DNA of 64,000 bases from Cardinalis cardinalis. Taxonomy: Eukaryota; Chordata; Aves; Passeriformes; Cardinalidae. The notes under the pieces are model-generated. The model did not search any database, was not told the DNA's origin, and worked only from the letters and a program-made list of their open reading frames with translations. Of the stretch, positions 23,481 to 34,972 are shown piece by piece. The DNA lies in the NCBI GenBank assembly GCA_014549065.1, contig JACDOX010000161.1, positions 702,198 to 766,197 on the forward strand. The letters are read 5' to 3'. Every line of letters starts with the position of its first letter. The first letter of the stretch is position 1. Both the position numbers and the translations under genes were made by a program.

Positions 23481-26400
23481 ACCCTCACTGTATAGAGGTG
23501 GTTTGTAAAACCTATCTCTGTAACTATTTTGTGGTGTAGGTAGGTATCAGTTTTGGTGGTAAACTGTATGGTTCTGTCAGATGAAAGAAATTCTCTAAGA
23601 AAAGATGACTGCAGTATTTCTTAAGAAAGAATAGGGGTTTCTTGATGTCCAAAATTCTAAAAGGCATTTCCAATTGCTCCCATAACCAGAATCAGCTTCT
23701 GGTTTTCTAGTATGCAGACTTAAATCTTATAAGGCATGTCAATTGGCTATTAGGAATATCTCTTCTGCTTCAGTCTTCTTCCAGAGATATTAACCTTCTT
23801 GATGGTAGCAGTTGCTTTCAGACATGTCTACGGTAATGGGATCAAGAAAATAGTATGGGTTTAGGCTGCTGCCAGTATGAAAGTGAACTTAGTAGAAACA
23901 GCTAATCTTATTCTGCTCTATCCTCTTAATCACAGACCAAGCTGCAGTTCACAGCTACTGAAAATGTTGCAGTTGTAGAAAAGCTGAAATAAACCTACTG
24001 TAAGCCCTTAAAATCTCTGGTAGATAGCAGAGGTGAGGAATTAACAGAAAGACTAATCACCCTATTTGCCAGTTGCTCCTGTGCTAAAATGGCATGTACC
24101 TCACTCATACATAGTAAAGCAGGTCAATGGATTGGAAAAGTAGATTTTCCTTAGCCATACCAGAAAAATTCAATACTGAAAACAAACTCTCTACTTGCTT
24201 GTAAAAAATGGTCATCATTTAAGTTCAGTGAACTATATTTTAGGTGACTATAAACCACTGAGTAGATTCTTTGCACATGTTTTCACAAACATTCCACCAA
24301 CTTCAGTTGAATCCCTACTTTTTTCCAGTACACTAAGATGCTGTTGTTTTTGACATGCGCCTGGTTGAGACAAATGTATGGAGATTAATGGAGGCCGTAC
24401 ATATCAGAAAGGGTAACAGTATCTTCTTATGCAAGGTATCCTCTCTGCCATTCAGAAATCTCAGATGAAAGTACAAGTAAGTCAAACTCTAAAAATACCT
24501 AATAGTTTTATGGTCTAACAACATCATGACACACTGTCAAGTTCAAAACTATAAAAAAACAAACAAAAAACAACACCACCAAACAAACAAAAAACCCCAA
24601 CAACCCAAATTTTTTTTAAAACAAACAAACAAACAAAACAACAAAAACCACAGAGAGAACAGAACACAACCCCTTCAAACATTTTGCAGGCAATGTGTAT
24701 GTGAGAACTCACTTCAGCTGTTTGGAGATAACAGCATGTAAAACAGTAGGTGAAGCAGAAAGAGCAGAGACTCGTCATGTTACATATGTATCATATGCTC
24801 AGTGGTTTACAGTAAAAGACAAGTCTTGCATGAATTCATAGACATATATAGGCTGCCAAGCTGCTGACAAGCTAACTTTCACATACTCTGATCTGACAGT
24901 CAGCTTCATAAGCATCCTGCAAGAGCTGGTGAAAATAGAAACTCATGAGCCAAAGTGCTTTTCTAGGTATTCTTATAGTTATTGCAGTAAACAGTGGTAT
25001 TGTTCCATTCATAATGAAATAGAGTGGATAGGTCATAGGAGTTTGTGGAAAAATGAACTGCCTCTGCCTAGGGATGCCAGGTGAAACCTTTCAGTGTACA
25101 ATCCAGTAAGAGGGAAAGCGGGGTAGTGTTTGCCTTGCCTGTAAAATGGGCAGGAAATGCTACCCACACTTGTTCATTGTTGCTCACACCAAGGCAGCAT
25201 TTACTCACCAGTATAAAATAATGACGACTTCCATTTCAGCAAGAGACAATGATAATCACCATACCCTAATTGCAAAGACTGCAGTGTACTATTTATGTCC
25301 ATCCACATAAATTCATTTTTATTACTTCAATTTCATTTTCATGGGAAAAAAAAAAAAACAAAAAACAGAAGAATGCAAAATTAACTTTTTCCAGGAACAC
25401 AGTGGGTTAGATTTCACCACAGCTGACAGAAGAGCAAGGGCTCATAGTTCCCAGCAGAGTACAAACCTGGAACAGAGAGAAATTGTTTGACCTTATGTAC
25501 TGACCCTTAAGTATTGCTAAATGATGCAAGCCAGGGCAGTTCCCAAGCTGCTATTCCATATTAAGCTAACCAATGCTTTAAGAAGCTGCCTCTGATTCTC
25601 TGACATGTGCCAGATTTGCCATGTCATCAAGGACATAGGACATTGCAAGCCCAGTGCGGATTTGTCTCAGCTGAATCCAGTGGCTACAAATGGGTAATTA
25701 AAGGTGCAATACATAGATATTAAATTACAAATGATGTCAGAGAGAGATTAGTTTTTCTGCTCCACAAGTAAAATCAATGGCAGTCCTGCTTTTTAAAACT
25801 ACCTGTCCTGGTGAAACAAAAGAGGGTGAATGCTGATGTTCTGGTCTCATAGCAACACTGTAGGTCCACTTTTTGCTGGAATAAATAGCTGCAAAGTGAC
25901 ACTGGAGAAGCAGTTCCCATCCAAATTCAGAGCAAGTGCTATGCAAAAACTCCAATCAGTGGAATTCTTCTAAGAGCAAGGTCATAGCAGAAGTAGCTTC
26001 CATGTGAACACCTTTCTTCAATCTTGTTACATCTATTTTAGTAGAAAACACAGCTTACCAAAGCCGCTGGTCTTTCAAAACAATATGACAGATCTTACCC
26101 AATGCCCTTGCTTCACTATCTCATGACTGACTAAGAGGAAAAGGTGTTTCATTTTGGATGTTTTCCAAATCTGGCATTCCTGTATTAGGAAGCAAAGCAG
26201 CCTGGCATGGAAAAGACTTACGTCTTCATCTGAACAAAGGCAAAATTACTGTTTAAAAATAACCAGTACAGAAGTCTATCTGAGCTTCATTTTCACTTTT
26301 GCTTGCAAATTCCTCCTAAAGAAAATTCTGTTGAATAATCAGTTCAAATTTGAAAGTTTTTATGTAGCATAATATCACAGTTCATGATTTTTTACCTGAC

Positions 26401-26715
26401 TTACTTGTAAGGTTTTATATAAACATTAAAATTCTCTTATGCAACATAATTTTGATTTATTGCTAGCATTGGATTGGGTTGTTTTGGGTTTTTTTTGTCT
26501 GTCCTTTAATTTAATTTCAACCTCTTATTGCTCTTGTGATATGAAATATCTTCTAGCTGTTGCAATGATACAAGTTACACAAGTGCATACAATGATGTGA
26601 GAGGATACTTCTGGTAATACACAGTTTAATGTGTTAGAAAATTTGGAAATGGGATATGGGCATGTAATGATGTTACCACCAGAAAGATAATTGACATAAG
26701 ATAGCATTTACAGCT
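23481..26715. other. Intergenic DNA, right part
   Basis: About 3 kb downstream of the PDCD1LG2 poly(A) signal. It contains the A/C-rich low-complexity block near 24550-24655, whose apparent ORFs on both strands are artefacts of composition. Nothing else is recognisable. Confidence 0.6.
24550..24655. repeat. CAAA-rich low-complexity tract
   Basis: Repeated (CAAA)n and CAACA-type units, split by a TTTTTTTT run. Confidence 0.85.
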
Positions 26716-26721
26716 TTTATT
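26716..26721 (-). terminator. PDCD1LG2: PDCD1LG2 poly(A) signal
   Basis: The complement reads AATAAA, about 350 bases past the predicted stop codon at 27070-27072. This is a reasonable length for a 3' UTR. Not tested against transcripts. Confidence 0.6.
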
Positions 26722-27069
26722 CAAATTCCACAAGATTTTTTTCTCTAAGCACCATTCCTGAGGCTGGAATAGTTGATAAAGGCATTCTTAAAGAAAAATC
26801 CCTTGAGCAACAGTAAGTCCAAAAGTAAAGTGTATCAAAGGCACTCAGCTGACCTCTCCACAGTGGTAAACCACATTTTGTGACAGCGTAGTTCTCAGTA
26901 ACTTCAAGAAGATGTGGTATCTGAGGAGGCATAGCTTTCCATTGCTGCAGTGTAAATACATCCCCATGAGTCCACTGTTTATCCTAAGGCTAAAGTGCTG
27001 TAATTTTCTCTTGAAGTCCCCAAAAACTGATGGAAAAAGTGCAAATTATGGCATGTAGATGAAGAATTT

Positions 27070-27152
27070 TCACAGACCCACACTCCCACTGTCTCTTGAA
27101 GCTGTGGCAGTTGACAAGTATAAAGCCTCAGTCTGAGAGTTAAAATCATCAC
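27070..27152 (-). CDS. PDCD1LG2: PDCD1LG2 terminal coding exon (cytoplasmic tail)
   Basis: A pyrimidine-rich acceptor ending TTTAAG precedes 83 coding nt that begin in the needed phase, and the frame runs open for 26 codons to TGA. The peptide starts SDDFNSQTEALYLST and ends SGSVGL. It has one tyrosine, in ALYLST, which does not fit the ITIM pattern because position +3 is T rather than L or V. The assignment rests on phase, acceptor quality, length of open frame and the AATAAA 350 bases downstream. I know no mammalian counterpart. Confidence 0.6.
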
Positions 27153-29231
27153 CTTAAAGAAAAAAAATGCAATAGTATTAGTTTAAAAATCTGCAATGAT
27201 TTAAGAATAAAAAGCCTGATTTTAACAACTGAGTGGTAAAGAGTGAAAGCTCAGTCTCCTGGTTATCAAAAGACTATCATGCTGAAGTTACAATGGTTCC
27301 TTAAAGCTGTTGTAATTTACAAGAACATCTGCTGTGATTTTTTCTGAGGAAAGAATTAACTCTTTCATCTATAGTCCAAATTCTGAATTTTCTATTACAA
27401 CAAAGCTATCACTCATTTTCAGCCATATAAATGAAATAACAAAACTGAAATCTGTTTAGAGACCATCCATGGTAATGATTGTCAGTAAATATGTGCATGT
27501 CATTAAAAGTGTGCAGAACTGGGACTTCAGTGATGAGTTTAAGTGTCCTATATATTCAGTTCTGATACAGCTTGAGCTGTAAGTTAAAACTGATAACATT
27601 AACAGTCCTTGTTACTGTAACCAGGACTGTATGGGTCATTTCCAAGGTACTGTGGTAAAGTATCTGTGGCTTTATGCTTCAGCTACCTACTCATCATGGA
27701 AAAAAGGTTCTTTCCAGGGTTTCTTAAAAACATCCAATGCTGAGAAATATAAATGTTTGTCATCTGACTTACTGCATGTTGCAAGTAAGACAAAGTTTTT
27801 TTGTCATTAAAATGAAGAAGTAAAACCACAAAGAATGGCCTTGTCTCCTTTAATTTCTTCATTTCACTAAGTGCACAGAAGAGGCTACAAAGGGGAAAAA
27901 TACAAAAGTAATGCAAAAAGCCAGGGGAAGCCAAGCTATGCTTGGACAATATGCCCTGAATTGATGTCTGGACATGCACCAACGCTGTTCTCCAGAATGC
28001 TGCTTGCCTTGAGCTGTGTTCATTAGTGCGTGGCATAACGCCACTTATGTTTCACACTGTCACATGAAAAATAAGAATGAGACTTTGCCTGCAGCAAGGT
28101 TTCTGGAAGGTGAAAGTGTCTTTCTGAAAGTGTTGTTTCAATTGTAATATCTACTGATGGCAGTGGATCAAACACTTACGGTTGTAAGATGCAACCATGA
28201 CAACCTGAGGTGATTTGGAAATCAGCAAATTCATGCCCTCTTCATCCAATCTCTACCTTTCACCTAGAAAATTTATTTTTTAAGCTGGTGACTTCTTCAT
28301 GTATTTTTTTAGTAGTGAGAAATATGGGTGGATTCTCAAAAAAATCCTGTACTTGGAAAAGCCCTGAGTTGTCTCTGTGTTCACTTGGTTAGCTGCATCA
28401 CAGTATTATTCCATTTGTGGTCCTTGGCAGCCTCAGGGCTGACCTCAATACACTATGTGAGGGTCTGCTTGGACATCAAGGGAGTTATGGCTGAACCAAG
28501 TACCTCTGTACCTAACACTGGCCACAGCCTCTCACCTCACAGTGCCTTAGCCTGTCAAACTGTTATCTCTACGTAACAAAATTGATTTATGTCATTAGGT
28601 GTATTAAGACTTCTCTTGTCATATTGATTTATCATTTTCTATGGTCATGTCTTTTTTTTTTCAGTTCAGTTTTAGTATGAAACAGTTAGATGCATCCTGA
28701 CAGTTTTTTAAGTATTGTCTTCCCTCTGAAATGTAAAAATTTCTGGATGTCTCGGCAAGTCAGATTCTCATAAGACAAGAAGTAGCCTTGGAGATGATAT
28801 AATATTCCAGATAAATGAGGTATCATTTTATTTGTTGTCAAAACTTGTAGCCTGATCTAAAAATATAAGACTGTTGCCACAAAAATCTTGATGCTATCCA
28901 AAACAACCAGCTTTCTGTGAGTATCCTTCTTAGCCAAGACTACTAAGAACCCCAGCTAGTATACCAAGGTGTGTGCTGAGTTGGATATGAAACCTATTGG
29001 TACCTCAGTGAAAGGGAACCAATATTTATAAATTTTTACATTGCCCAAGAGAAAGTCAAAACTTCAGAAACTGCATTTTTAAAAAATTCAAGAATAAAAG
29101 ATTTTAAACTCAAAACTACCCTCTATTCTGATGTAACATTATTTAGGTTTCAATCTACATATTTTTTAAGATTTTAGATGTAAGAAAGAAAAATCTGTAA
29201 ATGTAAATTTTAAAAATGGCCTGTGACTTAC

Positions 29232-29273
29232 TCTTCTCATCCTTTGCATGAGGGTTCAGTTTTCTTTTCCTGT
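29232..29273 (-). CDS. PDCD1LG2: PDCD1LG2 small tail exon
   Basis: A 42-base exon between acceptor TTTAACAG and the strong donor GTAAGT. It enters and leaves in phase 1, so it can be skipped without breaking the frame. It encodes a basic stretch, DRKRKLNPHAKDEK, that would extend the stop-transfer region after the membrane span. Supported only by splice signals and phase. Confidence 0.55.
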
Positions 29274-29437
29274 CTGTTAAAGTAAATATATACACATTTA
29301 GCATAAACATTTCTAGATTTTAAAGAAACTATATTGTAACTATAACTATCCAACAAATCTTTAGATTAAACTGAGCTGTGAGCACAGTTGTTATTAAATC
29401 ATATCAAATAAATAAACTTCTCTACATTTCTTTTCTT

Positions 29438-29479
29438 TTACAAAACTTGAATCAAAAACTTTACAAAACTTGAATCAAA
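29438..29479. repeat. Short tandem duplication
   Basis: A 23-base unit beginning TTACAAAACTTGAATCAAA is directly repeated in the PDCD1LG2 intron before the small tail exon. A comparable 24-base unit starting GCATTTGATAAATAA repeats at 32227-32270. Confidence 0.85.
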
Positions 29480-30047
29480 TTCTGAAGTCATAATGTTAAG
29501 ACTCTCCTTTCATGACTATAAATACATATAGTCTGGTTTACTAGAGTCTGTTCATGTGCAAGAAAATACTAGAGTAATAGTCTGTTTGCTTTATTAGTTT
29601 TGTACTACTGCACATGCAAACAAGGAAGGAAATACTGCAATAGTCCTGTATCACATTTTAGTTGTAGAGCCATAATGGAGTTGAAAAATAAAAATTCTGT
29701 GTAATATACTGTAGCCACAGTGTCATTGTAGCTATGAAGAAAACACTGTTCAAACTATGCTTTCACAGTCCTCCTCACGCAAGGCAAAGTTTGTGCTCTG
29801 TACAGAATACTAACTGGTCAGCTTTAAAAATGTATCTTTCCATACACCTTGTCTCACGTACGTAACACAGTGAGGAAAATAAATCCCAACTCAAATTATC
29901 CAAGATCTCATATTCTACCCTCTTGTCATCTAGAAATAAAATGTGACTGAAGTCATGCAAGTGTGCCTTATTGAATTTTCCTGAAGGTTGTTCACAGGAA
30001 AAAGTAAAGAAATAGTGAAAAGTTTCACTATCTGAAGTAAAATGTAC

Positions 30048-30188
30048 CTTTTTTGGGTTGCTCATTCTTGAATGATTTTCTCTTCTGAAATATTATTAGT
30101 GCAGAGAGAAGGACAGCTACAGTCACACATGTGGGGATGATTAAAGAGATCAGGAATTTTTGTCCGCTATACTGTATACTCATTAAAG
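30048..30188 (-). CDS. PDCD1LG2: PDCD1LG2 transmembrane exon
   Basis: The exon runs from acceptor TTTTTAACAG to donor GTACAT, 141 nt. After a short stalk (ALMSIQYSGQK) it encodes one hydrophobic helix of about 23 residues, FLISLIIPTCVTVAVLLSAL and IIF, followed by the basic stop-transfer sequence QKRKSFKN. Reading past the donor meets a stop after seven codons, so either splicing or a short tail is possible. Confidence 0.85.
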
Positions 30189-30424
30189 CTGTTAAAAACA
30201 TTAAAGGAGAGTAAATTTTTAACTTACAAAACAGGCATTGTTTATCAAGTTATTGGTTCTGTTTCTCCAAAGTCTTGCTCTGACTGAACAAAGGATTTTT
30301 AAAATTTATCAACATAGTGATTTACACACATATTATGAATAATTTGTTCTGAATTATTACTGTGAAAAGCCTTTAAAAAAGCCAGTCAGATCTTTCATTT
30401 GTATGGCATTTGAGTCTGTCACCA

Positions 30425-31225
30425 TCCTATTAGCATCTGCCTTTGAAATATTTCTATATATTGAAGAGACCTCCTCTCAGTCATCTCCAAACTAAACAGT
30501 GTCTTCTCGTAAGAGAGATGCTTCAGACCCCTCATCATCCTTGTGACCGTTGCTGAACCCTCTCCAGTACCTCCTCTCTCTCGTGTCCTGAGGAGCCCAG
30601 AACTGGGCACAGCACTCCAGATGTGGCCTCACTACTGCTGAGTAAAGGGGCAGGATCATCTGCCTCAGCCTGCTGGCAATGTCCTTCCTAATGTGCCCCA
30701 GGATACCATTAGCTTTCTTGGCTTCCTCATGGAGAGCTTTTTGTCTGCCAGGACTCCTAGGTCCTTGTCTGCAGAACCACTTCACAGATGTCAGCCCCAG
30801 CCTGTGCTGGCACATGAGGCAATTCCTCCCCAGGTGCAGGACCTTAGACTCACTATATTTCTCTCTGCCCAACCCTCCAGCTGATCAAGGTCCATGGAAT
30901 GGAAGCAGAGCCTTCAGGTGGGTCAGCCACTGCACCCAGTTTAGTGTCACCAGCAAACCTGTGGACGGTGCCTTTGATTCCTTTGTCTGGGTTGTTGATA
31001 AATTGAATTAGACTGGACCCAGTATTGATCCTTAGGGAATGCCACTGACAGCAGGCTTCCATCTGGATTCTATTCCTCTAATCACAACCTTGTGGGCTCT
31101 GTAATTTACCAGTTCTTGATCCTGTTCATCTAACCCACATTTCCTGAGCTTAGCCATGAGGATATTAGGGGTGACAGTGTCAAAAGCCTTGCTGAAGTCG
31201 AGGTAGACAGCTAGATAGAACAATT
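30425..31225 (-). mobile_element. CR1 LINE fragment with reverse-transcriptase remnant
   Basis: The minus strand encodes broken CR1 ORF2 pieces. YLDFSKAFDTV (31032-31223) is the conserved reverse-transcriptase motif, and ILPLYSAVVRPHLECCAQFW (within 30492-30872) is the familiar CR1 C-terminal region. Frameshifts and stops separate them, so the copy is dead. The usual CR1 tail repeat is missing at its 3' end. It sits in the PDCD1LG2 intron between the IgC and transmembrane exons, in the sense direction. Confidence 0.92.
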
Positions 31226-31505
31226 AAGTAGGAGACTATCAGGGAAGATGCCCAGCTGAAAAAATTCCCTCTGTATTGGCAGGAAAATAAGGAAAGCTAT
31301 TCTAAAATTAAAATATACAGAAAAATACAGACTGGTTTGTTGGAGTGGAAGCTAGGTGAGACTTAAAAGACACAAATAATACTGACTTGTTCAGTTTACC
31401 AAGAATCAATATTACACTGATTTCTAGAACTGAACTTCAGTGATGGAGCATAGCACATGATGTATGTATGAACACTGCCATATACAAGTTCAAGGTCATA
31501 CGAAC

Positions 31506-31787
31506 CTAAAATGGAGAAGTGAGCTGAAGTTTCTCCATTCAGTTCTTTATTCCAGAAGACACATGTGTAGTTCTCACTCATATTTGGTTTGAATGTCAGG
31601 ATGCTGGTGACATTGTAGAGACCATCTGCAGTCAGTGTATAGGTGGTATTTGCAGATCCGCTGAGACTGAAGTTCTCATTTTGCCAGAAAACCTCTGCCA
31701 GAGGAAAGCCTTCTGACTGGCACATAAAAACAAACTTGTCTTCACCTGGTATTCTCATTACTTGAGTATTTATTCTCTTGTAAGATG
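31506..31787 (-). CDS. PDCD1LG2: PDCD1LG2 IgC exon
   Basis: 282 nt from acceptor CATGCAG. It encodes the membrane-proximal C-type Ig domain: first cysteine in FVFMCQSEGFPLAEVFWQNE, second in ENYTCVFWNKEL, with glycosylation sequons such as NFS, NTT, NVT, NMS and NYT. The FWNKEL block is shared with CD274 exon 50755-51036, which supports gene duplication. The donor G|GTTCGT is weak; the phase 1 join it gives fits the next exon. Confidence 0.88.
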
Positions 31788-32871
31788 CTGCATGAGAAGT
31801 TGTTGAGTGAAATTGTTGTATGCAACAACAGTCATTTTCCCACTTCATTTTCCCTGCTTCCTTTTAATCCTATGCATTGTCACTGGCTATATCTGTGGAA
31901 CACTTATTTAAAATGATGAAGGATGTTTTGTAGAACAATGCAAAATGGATTGTTCAATCCTTACCATGCCTACAGCAAAAGACACACTTCAGTACTTTAT
32001 GCAAGGCAGAGTTGACACTAAATTTATGATTTATTAAGACAGAAGAGACAAGTGGAGTCTTACGGGACTCCTATTTTCACATTTAGAATATGCCACTTGC
32101 AGAAGGCCTGATTTCATGTTTGTTTTACCATAGCTTATAAACACTGTAATATTTTCATCATACTAGAAAAAAATTGACTTTTCATAGGAACTAATGTGCG
32201 TCTTAAGAATGTCTGTGTCCATTTTTGCATTTGATAAATAACTTTTTATTGCATTTGATAAATAAATTTTAAATTTAAATTTTTATTTAAATATCTGAGA
32301 GGGAAATGAATGCTGCCTTGCATCACACAGACATGCAACTAGTGGGAAACACCAAAAATCTTTCAAAGATCTAGTCTGTCTTACTTTCCATTAACACATA
32401 CGTTTATTCCTAATGCCCATTTGGCTTCAACAGACACAGAAAATCACATGTCCTTGCTCTGGGAAATGCAGTCACTTGGGGAATTCCCAGCCACTTGGGT
32501 CATTGCAGCAGGATTCATAAGTGTATCAAAGCATCTCTAAGAATTTTTTTTGAATGACCAGAGGGTAGCCCAACAAGGGGATCAAAGGAGAGGAGGGAGG
32601 TGGTGGCACTGGAGAAGAAGGCTGTAGAAAGAAGGATAGAAGGAGAACAGATGGTGTCCCTCCCCTGCACCAGGTGCTCTTGGAGGAGCTCAGCTGTTGA
32701 AAGGCTAGCCACCACTAAGATAACTGTTTTGGTTCAGCTAGGGGCTGAGCACAAAGTCTTGGGGGGCAACTAGCAACAAATTCCTTCAGATTAACCAATT
32801 TCTACAAGCCTGTAGGAATTTAGTAGAGACATCTCAATGAGTATACAATGACATTTAATTTAACCACTCAC

Positions 32872-33234
32872 CTCTTACTTCCAAAGCAATATACTTGTAG
32901 TCCACGCCCTGGTAGTCAATGAGACAAAGGTATGATCCTGCATCTGTGATCTTAACATTGGTGATCTGGAGGATGGCTCGTCCCAGCTTCAGTTCACTGT
33001 GCAGAAGTGATGCTCTTCCTACGTAATCAGGATGTTGAGATGGATGGAGTGCCTTCCCATTGCGGAATGTGTACACCTCTTTTGATTTCAACAAGCCCTG
33101 CCTTTTCTGCTCCCAAACAACAGTCAGAAGTCTTAGATCCATTGAGCCATTCACAGGGAATTTGCATTCCATGGTCACGTTGCTCCCATACTCCGCAGTG
33201 TAGAGCTGTTGAGGAACTTCAACTGTAAATAAAG
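32872..33234 (-). CDS. PDCD1LG2: PDCD1LG2 IgV exon
   Basis: 363 nt from acceptor TTACATAG to donor GTGAGT. It encodes the PD-1-binding V-type Ig domain: ALFTVEVPQQLYTAEYGSNV, first cysteine in TMECKFPV, tryptophan in TVVWEQ, then DAGSYLCLIDYQGVDYKYIA with the second cysteine and the G-strand. The DAGxYxC motif is intact. Compared with mammalian PD-L2, the tryptophan expected just before DYK is missing. The domain closely parallels CD274 51506-51856. Confidence 0.92.
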
Positions 33235-33321
33235 CTATGTAAGGAAAAGAGAACAGTTTCATTTGTTTCATCAAAATATGTTCTGGTTTTCTTTAAAGGT
33301 TGGCAAAACTGTGCCACACAG

Positions 33322-33686
33322 TGTTGCCTTCCATTTGGAAGACAAGGCGACCTGGTTACAAGTGGACAGCACGGCAACCCCCAAGCTCTCCGGGGCCGCT
33401 CAGGCCAGTGACACGCAGATACCAATGTGGTAGACAGTCAAAAGGCCTTTATTATCTCATTTCAAGGGGTTATATAGACTGAGGGTCCTTCTACGTCAGA
33501 TGGGACCATATATTACCTTCTGAGGTTAGTAAGGAGTGGAAAATTACCAAGTTTTCGGTGTTAGAGAGGGCTACATGCTTGGCTACATTCCAGGGGTGAT
33601 CGTTATCTCGGGAGGTGAGGGGGAGAGCATTCTGTAATTTTCCATAACAGCTCGAAATCTTCCGAACGCCATCCCTGTCTGCTACA
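33322..33686 (-). mobile_element. Solo LTR, alpharetrovirus-like
   Basis: A 365-base element on the minus strand starts TGTAGCAGAC, ends GGCAACA, and is flanked by a perfect five-base duplication, CACAG on the plus strand (33317-33321 and 33687-33691). It has a TATA box (33471-33476), AATAAA just downstream of it (33448-33453) and a following CTACCACATTGGTAT block near the start of R/U5. AATAAA between TATA and the cap site, followed by CCACATTGG, is the layout of alpharetrovirus LTRs. No internal viral genes remain. It lies in PDCD1LG2 intron 1 in the sense direction, 87 bases before the IgV exon. Confidence 0.88.
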
Positions 33687-34890
33687 CACAGTCAGGGGTA
33701 TATGGCTACTGATTTGACTAAAAGTTTTAAGCATTTTTTGTTCATATTCACACTAATATTTTTACCATGTAGTAATAATAGCAAATCATCTATATTCTCT
33801 ATTGATTACAGAATCTGAAAGATGAGGACAGAATGACCAAGTTTTTGGTGGTGGGTTTTGTTTGTTTTTTGGGTTTTTTCTGCATTTTATGAGTAACTTA
33901 AGGCTAGGCCAGTGGTTACACAGGGACCATTTTTATCAAACTGTGATATGGTCTCTTACATGTCCTAAGGTTGTAGTAAAAGCAACAATTAATTGTCGAA
34001 ATTGTAAATCTAATGTCACTATCTTTTGCAAAAAGAAATACCAGTGTAGTATCCTGTTCCTGTTGCACTGGATAAATGTGTATAGCTCAAAATTGCTATG
34101 TAGCAATTACAGTCTCCACAAACCTGGAACCATGTGAGTATCATTTGATCTCATGTGTTTTCTCAGATACGTGCAGCAGTATTACAGAAAATATATCAAA
34201 ATAATCTTAGCCATTCACCCAATCTGAAATTAATATTGTTATCAATAGGTTGCCATCTTAAAGTGTACTTGATATGGCAGAGTTATTTCTAATACATCAA
34301 TCAATATACTGTGTTACTACTTTCCATATTGGATGTGCTATGTTTTGGTAGACAATTCAGGAGCACTCGGAAGTGTTGGTAGTGATGTTGCAAAGAGAAG
34401 TCCACGCAACTGTTTATGCATTCTTTTTATTTTATGTATCTCTGAAATACTTACAGGGAAACCTTAGCATTGCTAGGTTCTTCTTAGCAATGTTTGTTTA
34501 TTTCCTGTAATACAACTGTAGCAAGGGAGAAAATTATGTGAAAAAGTGCCAAGCTCGTTCTGAGTTTTAGCCAAGCTGCTTCTGCTACAGGCATGGACAG
34601 GGGAGCACAAGTGATTATACTTCACACCATCTCACACTTCCCAATGGGCACTGGTTGCTTTGGTCATTCTCCTTCTCACAGCCACTGATGCTGGACATCT
34701 CAGCTGCCAACACACAGTATGTTAAAGAAGCCTGACTCTGGAAAGTGACAGACACCTGTCCTGTGCTCAGTCAGTGCCTGTGCCTTCTATAAGATGGAAA
34801 GCAGAGGCTCCAGACATTACTGACTATTCATGCAAGTATTGCTGGAGGTGTTGAAGCCCACATACTAAAAGCTGCATTAGTTCTGTTAGT

Positions 34891-34900
34891 GAAACTGAAA
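34891..34900 (+). promoter_or_regulatory. ISRE-like core GAAACTGAAA at PDCD1LG2
   Basis: This fits the interferon-stimulated response element core GAAANNGAAA. An inverted CAGTTTC follows at once, giving a second half-site in the opposite direction. It lies 17 bases past the signal-peptide exon in intron 1. The same decamer occurs upstream in CD274 at 56191-56200. Confidence 0.45.
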
Positions 34901-34917
34901 GGCAGTTTCTCTCTTAC

Positions 34918-34972
34918 CTGAAACCATGGAGATCTGTGTTTCCAGCAACACTATTGTGAGAATTTGGAGCAT
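34918..34972 (-). CDS. PDCD1LG2: PDCD1LG2 signal-peptide exon
   Basis: ATG at 34970-34972 (complement) opens a hydrophobic leader, MLQILTIVLLETQISMVS, spliced by a GTAAGA donor to the IgV exon in phase 1. The whole exon runs 34918-34986 after acceptor TTTATTTCAG, so the ATG is preceded by 14 bases of 5' UTR and a non-coding upstream exon is expected. The layout matches the signal exon of CD274 (also 69 nt, also 18 codons plus one base). Confidence 0.88.

Noticed and set aside
24524..24778. ORFs on both strands over the CAAA-rich tract
   Set aside because: Low-complexity sequence translated as Lys/Asn/Gln or Phe/Cys/Val runs.
29775..30065. 96-codon minus ORF overlapping the PD-L2 transmembrane exon
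   Set aside because: It is in a different frame from the exon and has no recognisable content.
30492..31223. Reverse-transcriptase-like ORFs as a host gene
   Set aside because: They are frameshifted remnants of a CR1 LINE.
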